From: Minwuia thermotolerans | GTDB taxonomy: Bacteria; Pseudomonadota; Alphaproteobacteria; Minwuiales; Minwuiaceae | Direction: 5' to 3' | Length of the DNA: 64,000 nt | Assembly (NCBI RefSeq): GCF_002924445.1 | Contig: NZ_PIGG01000053.1 | Location: 34,063-98,062, forward strand | Translations under genes and position numbers: made by a program | Part shown: positions 26,129 through 36,136 of the stretch, piece by piece | Numbering within the stretch: position 1 is the first letter of the stretch | How the letters are laid out: every line of letters begins with the position of its first letter | Notes under the pieces: model-generated | Database searches by the model: none | The model's input: only the letters and a program-made list of their open reading frames with translations | What the model was told of the DNA's origin: nothing

Positions 26129-27321
26129 GCGGGCGGGACGACGAGGTCGACGGCTGGGCGCCCGAGACGCGGCTGGTCCGCGGCGGGCTGAACCGCTCCG
26201 GCGAGGGCGAGACGAGCGAGGCGCTGTTCCTGAACTCCGGCTTCGTCTACGAGACCGCCGCCGACGCCGAGGCGCGCTTCAAGGGCGAACAGGACGGCTT
26301 CATCTATTCCCGCTACGGCAACCCGACGGTCGCCATGTTCGAGGAGCGCCTCAGGCTGCTGGAAGGCGCCGAGGCCTGCTTCGCGACCGCGACCGGCATG
26401 GCCGCGGTCTTCGCCTCGTTGATGGCGCAGTTGAAGGCCGGCGACCGCGTCGTCGCCTCCCGCGCGCTGTTCGGAAGCTGCCATCACATCCTGACCCAGA
26501 TCCTGCCGCGCTTCGGGATCGAAGCCGTGCTGGTCGACGGCGACGACCTGGAGCAGTGGGCGGACGCGCTGCGCCCCGGCGCGGCCTGCGTCTTCATGGA
26601 GACGCCGGCCAACCCGACGCTGGCGCTGATCGACATCGCCGCCGTCAGCGAGCTGGCCCACGCCGCCGGCGCGCAGGTGATCGTGGACAACGTCTTCGCC
26701 ACGCCGCTGTTCCAGAAGCCGCTGGAGCTCGGCGCCGACATCGTCGTCTATTCCGCGACCAAGCACATCGACGGCCAGGGCCGCTGCCTGGGCGGCGCGA
26801 TCCTCTCGACGCGGGCCTTCGTCGACGACCTGCTGATGCCCTTCATGCGCCATACCGGCCCCTCGCTCAGCCCGTTCAACGCCTGGGTGATGCTGAAGGG
26901 TCTGGAGACCCTGCCGCTGCGCGTGGAAAAGATGGCCGCCAATGCGCTGGCGCTGGCCGAGCACCTGCAGGCCATGCCGCGCGTCGCCGAGGTGCACTAT
27001 CCGGGCCTTCCCTGCTTTGCGCAGGCGACCCTGGCGAAGCGTCAGATGAAGGCCGGCGGCACGCTGATTTCCTTCGAGGTCGACGGCGGCAAGGCCGCGG
27101 CGTTCCACTGTCTCGACCGGCTGAAGATCGTCGACATCTCCAACAATCTGGGCGATTCCAAGAGTCTGATCACCCATCCGGAGACGACAACGCACCGCGC
27201 CATTTCCGAGGCGGAGCGGCGGCGGATCGGCGTGACGCCCGGCCTGGTGCGCCTGTCGGTCGGCCTGGAGAACGTCGACGACCTGAAACGCGACTTCAGC
27301 CAGGCGCTCTCGAACTACTGA
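26125..27321 (+). CDS. metZ: O-succinylhomoserine sulfhydrylase
   Basis: The 398-residue PLP enzyme of the Cys/Met metabolism family joins sulfide to O-succinylhomoserine to make homocysteine. The PLP lysine is in YSATKHIDGQGRCLGG, and SRYGNPTVAMFEERLRLLEG and ETPANPTLALIDI are typical. It is the last gene of the sulfite operon, so sulfide made by CysI feeds straight into methionine synthesis. O-acetylhomoserine sulfhydrylase or cystathionine synthase are alternatives; size and motifs favour MetZ. Confidence 0.9.
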   Translation: MSGRDDEVDGWAPETRLVRGGLNRSGEGETSEALFLNSGFVYETAADAEARFKGEQDGFIYSRYGNPTVAMFEERLRLLEGAEACFATATGMAAVFASLMAQLKAGDRVVASRALFGSCHHILTQILPRFGIEAVLVDGDDLEQWADALRPGAACVFMETPANPTLALIDIAAVSELAHAAGAQVIVDNVFATPLFQKPLELGADIVVYSATKHIDGQGRCLGGAILSTRAFVDDLLMPFMRHTGPSLSPFNAWVMLKGLETLPLRVEKMAANALALAEHLQAMPRVAEVHYPGLPCFAQATLAKRQMKAGGTLISFEVDGGKAAAFHCLDRLKIVDISNNLGDSKSLITHPETTTHRAISEAERRRIGVTPGLVRLSVGLENVDDLKRDFSQALSNY

Positions 27322-27343
27322 CGGCCGGGACGTTTCCCGACGT

Positions 27344-27429
27344 GTCACCCCCGCCTTGTGCGGGGGTCCGGAACGGCTTCGCCGAGATTCGATAGTTCAC
27401 CGGATGCCCGCACGCAGGCGGGCATGACA
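27344..27429 (+). repeat. Paired extragenic palindromes (REP-like), copy 1
   Basis: Two imperfect palindromes lie between convergent metZ and the aminotransferase gene. The first (27344-27371) reads GTCACCCCCGCCTTGTGC then GGGGGTCCGG. The second (27400-27429) reads CCGGATGCCCGCACGCAGG then CGGGCATGACA. Close matches of both, in inverted order and orientation, occur at 50845-50930. They could also terminate both genes. Confidence 0.65.
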
Positions 27430-27454
27430 CGGAATTCGTGGCGCTCTATTCGCC

Positions 27455-28672
27455 TCACAACCTCACATTGCCGCTGATTTCGGGCACGCCGAATTCCTCG
27501 TGACAGACCCTGGCCAGCGCCTCGATGCCGGCGCTGGTCGTGGCTTCGGGCGGGTTGGCGAAGCAGATGCGGATCCAGCGGCCGGCGTCCCCGGCCAGCG
27601 ACCATTCCGCACCGGGATTGACGGCGATCCCGGCCTGGCCCGCGACCTCGGCAAGGCGGGTCGTGTCGACGCCGTCGGGCATGCGGACCCAGAGGAAGAT
27701 GCCGCCCGGCGGACGCGTATAGCTGACGCTGGTCCCGAAGAAGGCGTCGAGCGCGCCCGTCAGGTTGTCCAGCTTCGCCTCCAGACGCTCGTTGAGCCGC
27801 TGCAGATGGCCGTCGAAGTGCTTCTGGCAGAACTCGGCCAGCACCATCTGTTCCAGCGCCCCCGAACCGGCGTCGGTCTTGACCGACAGGATGCGGGAGA
27901 GGATCGGCCAGCCGGCGACGATGTAGCCGACGCGGAGCGCCGGAGCGATGGTCTTGGAGAAGGAGCCGATGTGGATGACGCGGCCGTCGTCGTCCAGCGC
28001 CTTCAGCGCCGGCGGCCGCGCGCCCGACCAGACCAGGTCGGCATAGCATTCGTCCTCGAAGACGGGCACGTCATGAGCCTTCGCCAGCTCGAGCATGCGC
28101 CGGCGGCGCTCCAGCGGCAGGATGGTGCCCGTCGGGTTCTGCACCGTCGGAATGGTGTAGATGTATTTCGGCTTCACGCCCCGGGCGGCGAGATCGTCGA
28201 GGGTCGCCTCCAGCGCATCCATGCGCATGCCGTCCGCGTCCAGCGCCACGGGCGTGGGCTGCGCGCCGCAGCGGGCCAGCCGCGGGAACACGCCGCCATA
28301 GTTGTCGGCCTCGACCACCACCGTGTCGCCCGGTTCCAGCAGCACGTCGTTGATCAGGTCGATCGCCTGCAGCGAACCGGACGTCAGCAGGATGTCGTCG
28401 GCGCCGCAGTCGACCGCCGCGTAGCGTTTCAGCTTGTCGGCCAGCCATCGGCGGAGCGGGCCATAGCCCTGCGGCCCGCTGTGCAGCCCGTACATGCCCA
28501 GCGTCTCGCCCTCGCGCGCCAGCACGGCGTCGGCCGCCGCGCGGAAGGCCTCGACCGGCACCATCTCCTCGGCGTTGTGGCCGCCGACGAAGTTGAAGGC
28601 CGGAAACCCGGTGAAACGCTGCGCCGGCGGCGGCAGGTCGTCACGAAACACGGATGAGAAGTCATAGGTCAT
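27455..28672 (-). CDS. PLP-dependent aminotransferase, class I (2-aminoadipate/LysN-like)
   Basis: The 405-residue fold-type I aminotransferase has the PLP lysine in SFSKTIAPALRVGYI. It also has GPQGYGPLRRWLADKL, TSGSLQAIDLINDVLLEPGD, TIPTVQNPTGTILPLERR and the substrate arginine in RIC FANPPEA. This matches the stand-alone MocR-type/2-aminoadipate transaminase group; there is no DNA-binding domain. The amino donor is not known. GGGAGGGCC precedes the ATG. It converges with metZ across the REP-like repeats. Confidence 0.87.
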   Translation of the reverse strand: MTYDFSSVFRDDLPPPAQRFTGFPAFNFVGGHNAEEMVPVEAFRAAADAVLAREGETLGMYGLHSGPQGYGPLRRWLADKLKRYAAVDCGADDILLTSGSLQAIDLINDVLLEPGDTVVVEADNYGGVFPRLARCGAQPTPVALDADGMRMDALEATLDDLAARGVKPKYIYTIPTVQNPTGTILPLERRRRMLELAKAHDVPVFEDECYADLVWSGARPPALKALDDDGRVIHIGSFSKTIAPALRVGYIVAGWPILSRILSVKTDAGSGALEQMVLAEFCQKHFDGHLQRLNERLEAKLDNLTGALDAFFGTSVSYTRPPGGIFLWVRMPDGVDTTRLAEVAGQAGIAVNPGAEWSLAGDAGRWIRICFANPPEATTSAGIEALARVCHEEFGVPEISGNVRL

Positions 28673-28727
28673 CGGCAGGCCCTCCCGCCGCCAGCCTAAG
28701 GGGCCGGCGCCGAGGAAACCAGACGCC

Positions 28728-29201
28728 TCAGAAACCCAGCCGGAAGTAGAGCAGGTCCGGGTGGCCGCCGTCGGCGGCGGGGAGATATTCGCGGAAGCCC
28801 ATCTTGCGGTAGATGCCCTGCGCCGCGGTCATGGAGGTGAGCGTGTCCAGGACGACGCCCGGATAGCCGAGGTCGCGGGCGCGTTCGACGACCGCCGCGG
28901 CCAGACGTCGGCCGAGACCCGTCCCGCGCGCCGTGTCGGTCAGGTAGAGACGTTTCATCTCGGCGGCACCGGAGGCGTGCGGGCGCAGGCCGACGACGCC
29001 CACGGGCTCATCGCCCTTCCAGGCCAGCAGCAGCGCGCCCTTCGGGGGCCGATACTCGCCGGGAAAGCGCGCCATCTCCTGATCGAAACCCTGGTAGCAG
29101 AGATCGACGTCGAGGCTGGCGGCGTAGTCGAGGAAGAAGCGCTTCGCGACGGCAATCTCCGACGGCCCCTCGGCCACGCGGACGACAGCCGTCTCAGCCA
29201 T
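28728..29201 (-). CDS. GNAT family N-acetyltransferase
   Basis: The 157-residue acetyltransferase has the acetyl-CoA pyrophosphate loop in TARGTGLGRRLAAAVVERAR, preceded by EMKRLYLTDT, and closes with IYRKMGFREYLP. The acceptor is unknown. It overlaps the end of the nicotinate phosphoribosyltransferase gene by eight bases, so it is translated from the same message, and it ends 55 bases before the aminotransferase start. Confidence 0.88.
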   Translation of the reverse strand: MAETAVVRVAEGPSEIAVAKRFFLDYAASLDVDLCYQGFDQEMARFPGEYRPPKGALLLAWKGDEPVGVVGLRPHASGAAEMKRLYLTDTARGTGLGRRLAAAVVERARDLGYPGVVLDTLTSMTAAQGIYRKMGFREYLPAADGGHPDLLYFRLGF

Positions 29202-30396
29202 GGCCCAGCAGGAACTCGCGGCCGACCTTCACCCTGGACTTGCCGCCATACTCGATGACGTCGGCGGTGGCATAGGTTTCCGACCACCGCTCCGGCAGGT
29301 AGGAACCGGTGCCGACGACGTCGATCGGCGCGCCGACGGAGCCCATGATGCGGCACTTCTCGGGTCCAAAGCCCGATGATGCGACGATCTTCACCTGCTG
29401 GAAGCCCTCCGCGTCGAGGCGCTCGCGCAGATGATAGATGGCCGCCGCCGAGACGCCGGTGCCGATCAGGTAACGGAGTTCCGCCTGGCTGCGATACTGC
29501 CGGGTGGCCTTGGGCACGTGGCGTTCCAGCACCGCGTAGGAGAGGCTCGGATCCAGCCCCTCGACATAGCGGCTGCCATGGGTGTCGAGGCGGATCGAGA
29601 GCTGACCGCGGCTCGCCAGGTCGGGAAAGCGGCGGCAGACGGTGAGCGCGTCAGTGATCTCCCGCCCGAAATAGTCGACCAGCACGGTCAGCGGGTCATC
29701 GGGGAAGACCTCCCGGAACATCTCCGCGGCGCGGAGCGTGGAGCCGGCATAGCCGATCAGCGCATGCGGCATGGTGCCAAGGCCGCTCTCCCGCCCGAAG
29801 AAATGGGCCGTCGCGTCGGTGGCGTTGCCGACGAAGCCGACCGCGCCCCTGTCGCGCTTCGCCGCCTCCGAGCCGACCGAGGCGGCATAGGCCATCAGTT
29901 CGGCCATGTCGGGGCCGGTGCAATGGCGCGCGTCCATGGCAAGGAAGCCAGCCTTCGGCATGTCGCAGCACATGGAATAGGCGTTGTGCGCGGCGACGCA
30001 GGCGGCGCCGAGCTTCTGCAGATAGAGCGTCTCGAGGTCGACCAGGTGAACCAGGCTGCCGGTCAGGTAAATCAGCGGGTCGCCAGCGCCCACCCATTCG
30101 CCCTCGCCGCAGCAGAGTTCGACGCCGAACTCCACGCTGCGTTCCCGCGCGACCTGCTCGATCCACTCCACCGCCAGGCGCGGCGCGAACATCACCGGCC
30201 GGCGCATGAAGATGGCGTAGCGGACCTGGATGTCGCCGAAGCGTTCGACGATCGCCTTGGTGCGGCGGAAATAATGATCCGTGCGGCTGGCGATGGCGGC
30301 TTCCAGCACGGGATCGGGATCCCGCGCCTCGCCCGCAGGTCCGTCCGCGCGCGCGCCGACGACCTTCAGTTCAGGACGCTTCTCTGAGGCTGTCAT
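29194..30396 (-). CDS. pncB: Nicotinate phosphoribosyltransferase family protein
   Basis: The 400-residue enzyme is expected to make nicotinate mononucleotide from nicotinate and PRPP for NAD salvage. It has [50 protein letters not shown] and [20 protein letters not shown], the phosphate-binding segments of this family. It overlaps the end of the DAHP synthase gene by 26 bases and the GNAT gene by eight bases. A nicotinamide-type substrate cannot be excluded. Confidence 0.88.
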   Translation of the reverse strand: MTASEKRPELKVVGARADGPAGEARDPDPVLEAAIASRTDHYFRRTKAIVERFGDIQVRYAIFMRRPVMFAPRLAVEWIEQVARERSVEFGVELCCGEGEWVGAGDPLIYLTGSLVHLVDLETLYLQKLGAACVAAHNAYSMCCDMPKAGFLAMDARHCTGPDMAELMAYAASVGSEAAKRDRGAVGFVGNATDATAHFFGRESGLGTMPHALIGYAGSTLRAAEMFREVFPDDPLTVLVDYFGREITDALTVCRRFPDLASRGQLSIRLDTHGSRYVEGLDPSLSYAVLERHVPKATRQYRSQAELRYLIGTGVSAAAIYHLRERLDAEGFQQVKIVASSGFGPEKCRIMGSVGAPIDVVGTGSYLPERWSETYATADVIEYGGKSRVKVGREFLLGHG

Positions 30397-31759
30397 CCTC
30401 GCGCCCCTCCTTCAGCATCTCGGCGATCAGGAACGCCAGTTCCAGCGCCTGCGGACCGTTGAGACGCGGGTCGCAATGGGTGTGGTAGCGGTCGGAGAGA
30501 TCCTTGTCGCCCAGATTGTAGGGGCCGCCGATGCATTCGGTGACGTCCTGGCCGGTCATCTCGAAATGGACGCCGCCCATGTGGCTGCCCTCGGCGCGAT
30601 GGATGGCGAAGACCTCCTGCACCTCCTTGAGGATCGCGTGGACGGGCCGCGTCTTGTAGCCGCTTTCCGACTTGATGACGTTGCCGTGCATGGGATCGCA
30701 GGACCAGACCACCTTGCGGCCGGCCTTCTGCACCGCACGCACCAGTTGGGGCAGGTGATCGCCCGCCTTGCCGGCGCCGAAGCGCGAGATCAGCGTGATT
30801 CGCCCCGGCTCGTGATCGGGGTCCAGCCGGTCGAGCAGCTTCAGCAGGTTATCCGGCTCCAGCGACGGGCCGCACTTCACGCCGATCGGGTTGAGGATGC
30901 CACGCATGAACTCGACATGGGCCTCGTCCAGATCGCGGGTGCGGTCGCCGATCCACAGCATGTGCGCCGAGGTGTCGACCCAGGGCGCGTCCTTGCGCGT
31001 CGAGTCGCGCCGGGTCAGCGCTTCCTCGTACCACAGCAGCAGCGCCTCGTGGCTGGTGTAGAAATCCACTCTGGAAATCGACGGCGTGTTGGCGCCGTTG
31101 ACGCCGCAGGCCTCCATGAAGGTCAGGGAGTCGGCGATCCGCTCCGCCATCTCCTGGTAGCGTTCGCCGGTCGGCGTGTCGGCGATGAAGCCCATGTTCC
31201 ACTGATGCACCCGATGCAGGTCGGCGAAACCGCCCTGGGAGAAGGCGCGCAGCAGGTTGACCGTGCTCGCTGCCTGGCTGTAGGCGCGCAGCAGCCGCTC
31301 CGGATCCGGCCTGCGGGAGGCGGGATCGAAGTCGATGCCATTGATGATGTCGCCGCGGTAGCTGGGCAGTTCGACGCCGTCGACGGTCTCTGTCGCGGCC
31401 GAACGCGGCTTGGCGAACTGTCCGGCCATGCGGCCCACCTTCACCACCGGCAGCTTGGCGCCGAAGGTCAGGATGACGGCCATCTGCAACAGCACCTTGA
31501 AGGTGTCGCGGATGTTGTCGGGGTGGAACTCGGCGAAGCTCTCGGCGCAGTCGCCGCCCTGCAGCAGGAACGCGCGGCCTTCGGCCACTTCGGCCAGCCG
31601 CGCCTTCAGGCTGCGGGCCTCCTCGGCGAAGACCAGCGGCGGAAAGCGGCTGAGCTGTCCTTCCACCGCCTCGAGAGCGGCAGGGTCGTCATATTCGGGC
31701 ACCTGCCGGATCGGCTTGTCGCGCCAGCTCTTCGGGCTCCAGTCCTTCGAAGCCATCAT
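30371..31759 (-). CDS. aroG: 3-Deoxy-7-phosphoheptulonate synthase, class II
   Basis: The 462-residue protein is a class II (plant-type) DAHP synthase, the first step of the shikimate pathway, condensing PEP and erythrose 4-phosphate. It has [10 protein letters not shown]-type N-terminus ([20 protein letters not shown] in part), [59 protein letters not shown] and [17 protein letters not shown]. Its length is typical for bacterial class II enzymes. GGGAGAGT precedes the ATG. It leads the group with pncB and the GNAT gene. Confidence 0.95.
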   Translation of the reverse strand: MMASKDWSPKSWRDKPIRQVPEYDDPAALEAVEGQLSRFPPLVFAEEARSLKARLAEVAEGRAFLLQGGDCAESFAEFHPDNIRDTFKVLLQMAVILTFGAKLPVVKVGRMAGQFAKPRSAATETVDGVELPSYRGDIINGIDFDPASRRPDPERLLRAYSQAASTVNLLRAFSQGGFADLHRVHQWNMGFIADTPTGERYQEMAERIADSLTFMEACGVNGANTPSISRVDFYTSHEALLLWYEEALTRRDSTRKDAPWVDTSAHMLWIGDRTRDLDEAHVEFMRGILNPIGVKCGPSLEPDNLLKLLDRLDPDHEPGRITLISRFGAGKAGDHLPQLVRAVQKAGRKVVWSCDPMHGNVIKSESGYKTRPVHAILKEVQEVFAIHRAEGSHMGGVHFEMTGQDVTECIGGPYNLGDKDLSDRYHTHCDPRLNGPQALELAFLIAEMLKEGREDDSLREAS

Positions 31760-31868
31760 ACTCTCCCGTACTCCGGTATTGGGCGGCTCCTTATAAGCCC
31801 TCGGCGGGGGAATGAAAACACCGCATGCCCGCGCCTCAGGCCGGCCCCCGGGGCAGGGCCGCCGAGCG

Positions 31869-34547
31869 TCAGGCCGCGCGCCGGGACCAGGCAGCGGCGG
31901 CCTCCCGCAGCAAGTCCGCGGGAAGTTCGGCGTCGTCGGTTTCGGGAAGGGTCAGGCTCGGCCCCTCGCCTGCCGGCGGTCCCTCCGCCGGATCGACCAG
32001 GCGGATGGCCGCGACACCGCTCCGCGCCAGCCTCGCAACCATCTCCGCGCCGCCGAAGCGGGCGGTATCGACAAAGGCGGCCCGTACGCCCTGCAACAGC
32101 GTCTCGGTCAGGTGCTCGGGATCCGAGACGGTCAGCGCCTGCCAGCCGCTCCGCTCCAGAACGGCTGTCATGCGCGACTGCACCTGTGGCCGGTCGCTGA
32201 GGATCAGCGCCCGGCCGGCGGCCGCGGCGCAGCCGAAGCGTCCCACAAGGGCAGCCAGCGCCTCGCCGCCCACCGGCTTGGTCAGCCATTCCACCGCGTC
32301 GAGAACAGCGTGGTGCTCTTCACGCTCGGAACCGGAGACGATGGCGACGGGAATGGCGACTGTCGCCGCATCGGCGCGCAGTTCCGCGAGCACCTCGGCG
32401 CCGCTGCGGTCGGGCAGGCTCATGTCCAGCAACACCAGGTCAGGCAGCACGCGCCGTACCAGCGCCACGCCCTCCTCCCCGGTGTCGGCGGTGTAGACCT
32501 CGTGGTTCTCGCGTTCGAGTTGCCGGCGGTAGAGCGCCAGGGTGGCGGCGTCGTCGTCGATCATCACCACGCGAGTCGCCGCGGCCGCCGCGGCATCGAC
32601 GGGGGCCGCCGCTTCCGTGGCGGTTTCCTCGACCGGTTCCAGGGGCGCCCGGATGGTGAAGGTCGAACCCTCGCCGGGGGCGCTCTCGACAGCAATGTCG
32701 CCGCCCATGGCCTCGATCAGCCGGCGGGTGATGGTGAGGCCGAGGCCCGTGCCTTCGGCGCCGCGGGTCGCACGGTCATCGACCTGGGCGAAGGCCTCGA
32801 AAACCCGATCCAGCTGGTCGGCCGACATGCCGATGCCGGTATCGCGCACGGTCAGGGTCAGCATCCGCCGTGCGCCGCCGCCCTCGATCGCGACATCGAG
32901 CCAGATATCGCCGGCGCGGGTGAACTTTGCGGCGTTCGACAGCAGATTCAGCAGACACTGGAACAGGCGCTTGCGGTCGGTCTCGATGGTGTCGACCGCG
33001 GCGTCGACATGTACGTGCATCCGGCTTTCGTGCCGCTCGACCATGGGCTCGGCGGTCGCCACGGCCTCCCCCACCAGCGCGCGCACGTCGACGATGTCGT
33101 GGTCGAAGGTGTAGCGGCCGGCCTCGATCTTGGCGATGTCGAGAATCTCGTTGATCAGGTCCAGCAAATGGCGGCCCGCGCCCTCGATGCGCTTCAGATC
33201 CTCGGTGGTCTGCGTTTCGCCCTCGGCCTCGAAGTCTTCCAGCAGCATCTCGGTGTAGCCGATGATGGCGTTGAGCGGCGTGCGGAGTTCGTGGCTCATG
33301 TTGGCGATGAAGCGGCTCTTGGCGCTGTTGGCCGCTTCGGCGGCCTCCTTGGCGCGGGCCAGCGCCATGGTGCGGTCCTCGACCTTGCGTTCCAGTTCGG
33401 CATTGGCCGCCGCCAGCGCCTCGCGCGACCGTCTCTGCTCGCTGATGTCGCGCATCGTGGCGACGAAACCGGTCATCTCGCCTGTGTCCTCGCGGACCGG
33501 ATAGATGATTGTGTTGGCCCAGAACTCGGAGCCATCGGCGCGGATGGCGCGCATGTCAAACTCGTTGCGGCCCTGTCGGCGGGCCTTCTTGAGCGCCCGG
33601 GCCAGGCTACGGGCGGCACGTTCGCCCCGCAGATTGAGCACCCAGGAGGGCAGACCGACAATGTCGGCCTCGGTCCAGCCGAACTGACGCGCCGCGCCAT
33701 CATTCCAGCTTTCGATCCGTCCTTCCCGATCCAGCATGAAGACGGCGCAGTCCTTCAGGCCATTGACCATCAGGCTGAAGCGGCGCTCGCTCCGCCGGAT
33801 GCGGTCGTAGGCCGCCTCGAGCGCGGTGGCGGAGCGCCGATCCAGCGAGACGAAGGCGAAGCCGCCGAAGCAGACAAGAGCGATGATGCCCGCGATGATC
33901 ACCGCCAGCAGATTGGGATAGATGCTGGCGAAGTCCGAAGGCTGCATTCCGGAAACGGGCAGATAGTCGACCCCCATCATGCCCGTGTAGTGCATGGCGC
34001 CGATCGCCAGCCCCATAAGGGGCGCGGCGGCCAGGTTGCGCCGGGCCGAGTTGTCCCGATTGAACAGCCACAGCGCCAGCGTTGCCGCCGCGATGCCGAT
34101 GACCACCGAAAGGGCGACCATGGGGCTGTCATAGACCGCGACGGCCGGCATGCGCATCGCCGACATGCCGGCATAGTGCATTGCCGCGATGCCGAGCCCC
34201 ATGACCGCGCCGGCGAAGATCAGCCGAAGGCGCCCGCCTCCGCCGCCGGTCAGCAGGGCCTGACCGACAAGGGCCACGGCGATCGCGATGGCCAGGGAGA
34301 CGCCGGTCATGACCGGATCGTAGCTGACCGGGATTCCCGGCAGCGTCATCGCCAGTATGGCGATGAAGTGCATGGACCAGACGCCGCTGCCGAAAGTGGT
34401 GGCGGCCAGGGCGGTCCAGAGCCAGACGCGGCCTCCCCTTGCGGCGCGGGCGCGGGCGCCGAGGTTCAGGGCGCCGAAGGCGGCCGATATGCCGACGGCG
34501 ACCGCCAGGGCGACGAGTACCGGATCATGGTGACCGTGCAGGTCCAT
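31869..34547 (-). CDS. MHYT-PAS hybrid sensor histidine kinase with C-terminal receiver domain
   Basis: The 892-residue protein has seven predicted membrane helices at residues about 1-235 carrying MHYT signatures (MHFIAI, MHYAGM, MHYTGM); this domain is thought to sense a diatomic gas through bound copper. A PAS domain (about 255-375) and a short coiled coil follow. The phosphoacceptor histidine lies in [19 protein letters not shown] (about residue 418), and the ATPase domain has [18 protein letters not shown] (about 520-640). A receiver domain (about 668-785) has Asp near residue 710 in [13 protein letters not shown], and a degenerate receiver-like tail closes it. The gene is divergent from a second kinase gene 172 bases away. 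Confidence 0.93.
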   Translation of the reverse strand: MDLHGHHDPVLVALAVAVGISAAFGALNLGARARAARGGRVWLWTALAATTFGSGVWSMHFIAILAMTLPGIPVSYDPVMTGVSLAIAIAVALVGQALLTGGGGGRLRLIFAGAVMGLGIAAMHYAGMSAMRMPAVAVYDSPMVALSVVIGIAAATLALWLFNRDNSARRNLAAAPLMGLAIGAMHYTGMMGVDYLPVSGMQPSDFASIYPNLLAVIIAGIIALVCFGGFAFVSLDRRSATALEAAYDRIRRSERRFSLMVNGLKDCAVFMLDREGRIESWNDGAARQFGWTEADIVGLPSWVLNLRGERAARSLARALKKARRQGRNEFDMRAIRADGSEFWANTIIYPVREDTGEMTGFVATMRDISEQRRSREALAAANAELERKVEDRTMALARAKEAAEAANSAKSRFIANMSHELRTPLNAIIGYTEMLLEDFEAEGETQTTEDLKRIEGAGRHLLDLINEILDIAKIEAGRYTFDHDIVDVRALVGEAVATAEPMVERHESRMHVHVDAAVDTIETDRKRLFQCLLNLLSNAAKFTRAGDIWLDVAIEGGGARRMLTLTVRDTGIGMSADQLDRVFEAFAQVDDRATRGAEGTGLGLTITRRLIEAMGGDIAVESAPGEGSTFTIRAPLEPVEETATEAAAPVDAAAAAATRVVMIDDDAATLALYRRQLERENHEVYTADTGEEGVALVRRVLPDLVLLDMSLPDRSGAEVLAELRADAATVAIPVAIVSGSEREEHHAVLDAVEWLTKPVGGEALAALVGRFGCAAAAGRALILSDRPQVQSRMTAVLERSGWQALTVSDPEHLTETLLQGVRAAFVDTARFGGAEMVARLARSGVAAIRLVDPAEGPPAGEGPSLTLPETDDAELPADLLREAAAAWSRRAA

Positions 34548-34589
34548 GGAAGCGCTCCATTGATGACCTTGAAACTGACGCGGGGAGTT

Positions 34590-34668
34590 TTAAGAAACGC
34601 TGAACGCGGCCCCGCCGGCGACCGGCGGCGCGTCGTCCGCGTGTTCCGGCCATTAACGCTTTGTTGAA
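34590..34668. promoter_or_regulatory. Divergent kinase promoter region with two CtrA-like boxes (weak)
   Basis: The 172-base gap between the divergent kinase genes holds TTAA-N7-TTGA at 34653-34667 and TTAA-N7-TGAA at 34590-34604. Both are one or two bases from the CtrA consensus TTAA-N7-TTAA. They may be chance matches in the only AT-richer patch of the gap. Confidence 0.25.
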
Positions 34669-34719
34669 CGGACGCCGGTTAGCCTGACGGTCCTGATCCA
34701 CGCCCAGAGCGGGGGAACC

Positions 34720-36003
34720 ATGTCGGAATCGGACACCGTCAGCGTCCTCGTCGTCGACGACCTCGAAGCCAACCGCGCGATGCTGTCGCGGCGTCTGGAA
34801 CGCCGCGGCTTCTCGACCGTCATGGCCGAGGACGGCCCGTCGGCGCTCAAGCTGCTGGACGAGCGCGAGTTCGACATCGTGCTGCTGGACATCATGATGC
34901 CGGGAATGAGCGGGATGGACACGCTCAGACTGATCCGGTCGGCGCGCAACGCGTCGGAACTGCCGGTCATCATGGTCACCGCGATCAACGAGCGCGACGG
35001 CATCGGCGAAGCCATCAAGTCCGGCGCCAACGACTACATCACCAAGCCCGTCGACATCGACATCACAGTGGCGCGCATCCATACCCAGGTCGAACGCCGC
35101 CGCGCCTCCGCGGCGCTGAGGGCGGCGAACGAGAACCTGAAACGCCGGGTCGCGGAGCGCACGCTCGACCTGGAGCACATCAACGACGAGCTCCGCGACG
35201 AGATCAAGCGCCGCCGCGACCTGGAGACCACGCTCCGCGAGGCCAAGCGCAAGGCCGAAGCCGCCAACAAGGCGAAGTCCGAATTCCTGGCCACCATGAG
35301 CCACGAACTGCGCACGCCGCTGAACTCCATCATCGGCTTCTCCGACCTGATCCGCCAGCAGCTCAAGGCGATCCCCGATACCGAGCGGTTCACGGAATAC
35401 GCGACCTATATCAACGACAGCGGCCATCACCTGCTGCGCATCGTCAACGACATCCTCGATCTGACCAAGATCGACGCCGGCAAGACGGTGCTCAACGAAT
35501 CCCATGTCCGCGTCGACGACCTGTTCGACCGCAGCATCCGCCTGGTCGATGCGATGGCAGCCAAGTACGACGTCAGCATCGACTTCCGCGGCGACTGCGG
35601 CAGCCTGGAGATATTCTGCGACGAGATCCTGATGCGCCGGGCGCTGCTGAACATGCTCTCCAACGCGGTGAAGTTCTCCCACGAGGGCGCCCGCGTCGAG
35701 GCGCGGGCCGATCTCGACGCCCAGGGCGACCTGCATCTGACCATCGCCGATACCGGCGTCGGCATCGCGCAGGAGGACATGCAGAAGGTCCTGGAACCCT
35801 TCGGTCAGGCCGATTCCCGCCTCGCCCGCCAGCACGAAGGCACCGGGCTCGGCGTGCCGCTGACGAAATCGCTGGTCGAGCTGCACGGCGGACGCTTCGA
35901 AATCGACAGCGAGCCCGAGGTCGGCACCACGGTCACCCTGGTGGTTCCGAAGTCCCGCATCATCGACAAGGCCGGCAATGTCTCGGAAATGGGCGTCGCC
36001 TGA
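34720..36003 (+). CDS. Hybrid histidine kinase with N-terminal receiver domain
   Basis: The 427-residue cytoplasmic protein has a receiver domain (residues 1-120; Asp57 in LLDIMMPGMSG, Lys in ITKPVD), a coiled coil (about 125-185), a HisKA domain with His195 in [16 protein letters not shown], and a HATPase domain with LNMLSNAVKF and GTGLGVPLTKSLVELHGG. It has no membrane segment or sensor domain. It is likely a relay partner of another kinase; the divergent MHYT kinase is the obvious candidate but that is inference. GGGGGAACC precedes the ATG. Confidence 0.93.
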   Translation: MSESDTVSVLVVDDLEANRAMLSRRLERRGFSTVMAEDGPSALKLLDEREFDIVLLDIMMPGMSGMDTLRLIRSARNASELPVIMVTAINERDGIGEAIKSGANDYITKPVDIDITVARIHTQVERRRASAALRAANENLKRRVAERTLDLEHINDELRDEIKRRRDLETTLREAKRKAEAANKAKSEFLATMSHELRTPLNSIIGFSDLIRQQLKAIPDTERFTEYATYINDSGHHLLRIVNDILDLTKIDAGKTVLNESHVRVDDLFDRSIRLVDAMAAKYDVSIDFRGDCGSLEIFCDEILMRRALLNMLSNAVKFSHEGARVEARADLDAQGDLHLTIADTGVGIAQEDMQKVLEPFGQADSRLARQHEGTGLGVPLTKSLVELHGGRFEIDSEPEVGTTVTLVVPKSRIIDKAGNVSEMGVA

Positions 36004-36136
36004 GCCGCTCCGGCGGTTCCTGCTCAGGCTGCTGGCCGGCCTGGTGCTGACCGCGATAGCGGTGGGACATTTCTACTGGCGCTGGCGCTCTGCGCGCCGC
36101 CTCCGCCGCAGCTATACCCTGCGCCGCTCCCTGTAG
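35978..36136 (+). CDS. Putative 52-residue single-pass membrane protein
   Basis: A 53-codon frame starts inside the end of the kinase gene (26-base overlap, different frame) after AAGG and ends inside the converging transporter gene. It encodes a basic N-terminus, a hydrophobic helix (FLLRLLAGLVLTAIAVGHF, residues about 14-32) and a strongly basic tail (WRWRSARRLRRSYTLRRSL in part). The arrangement suits a small inner-membrane protein with both ends basic. There is no conservation evidence. Confidence 0.3.
   Translation: MSRKWASPEPLRRFLLRLLAGLVLTAIAVGHFYWRWRSARRLRRSYTLRRSL

Noticed and set aside
31812-34667. Long plus-strand frame opposite the MHYT kinase
   Set aside because: The kinase on the other strand has clear domains; the plus frame has none and is a GC-bias shadow.
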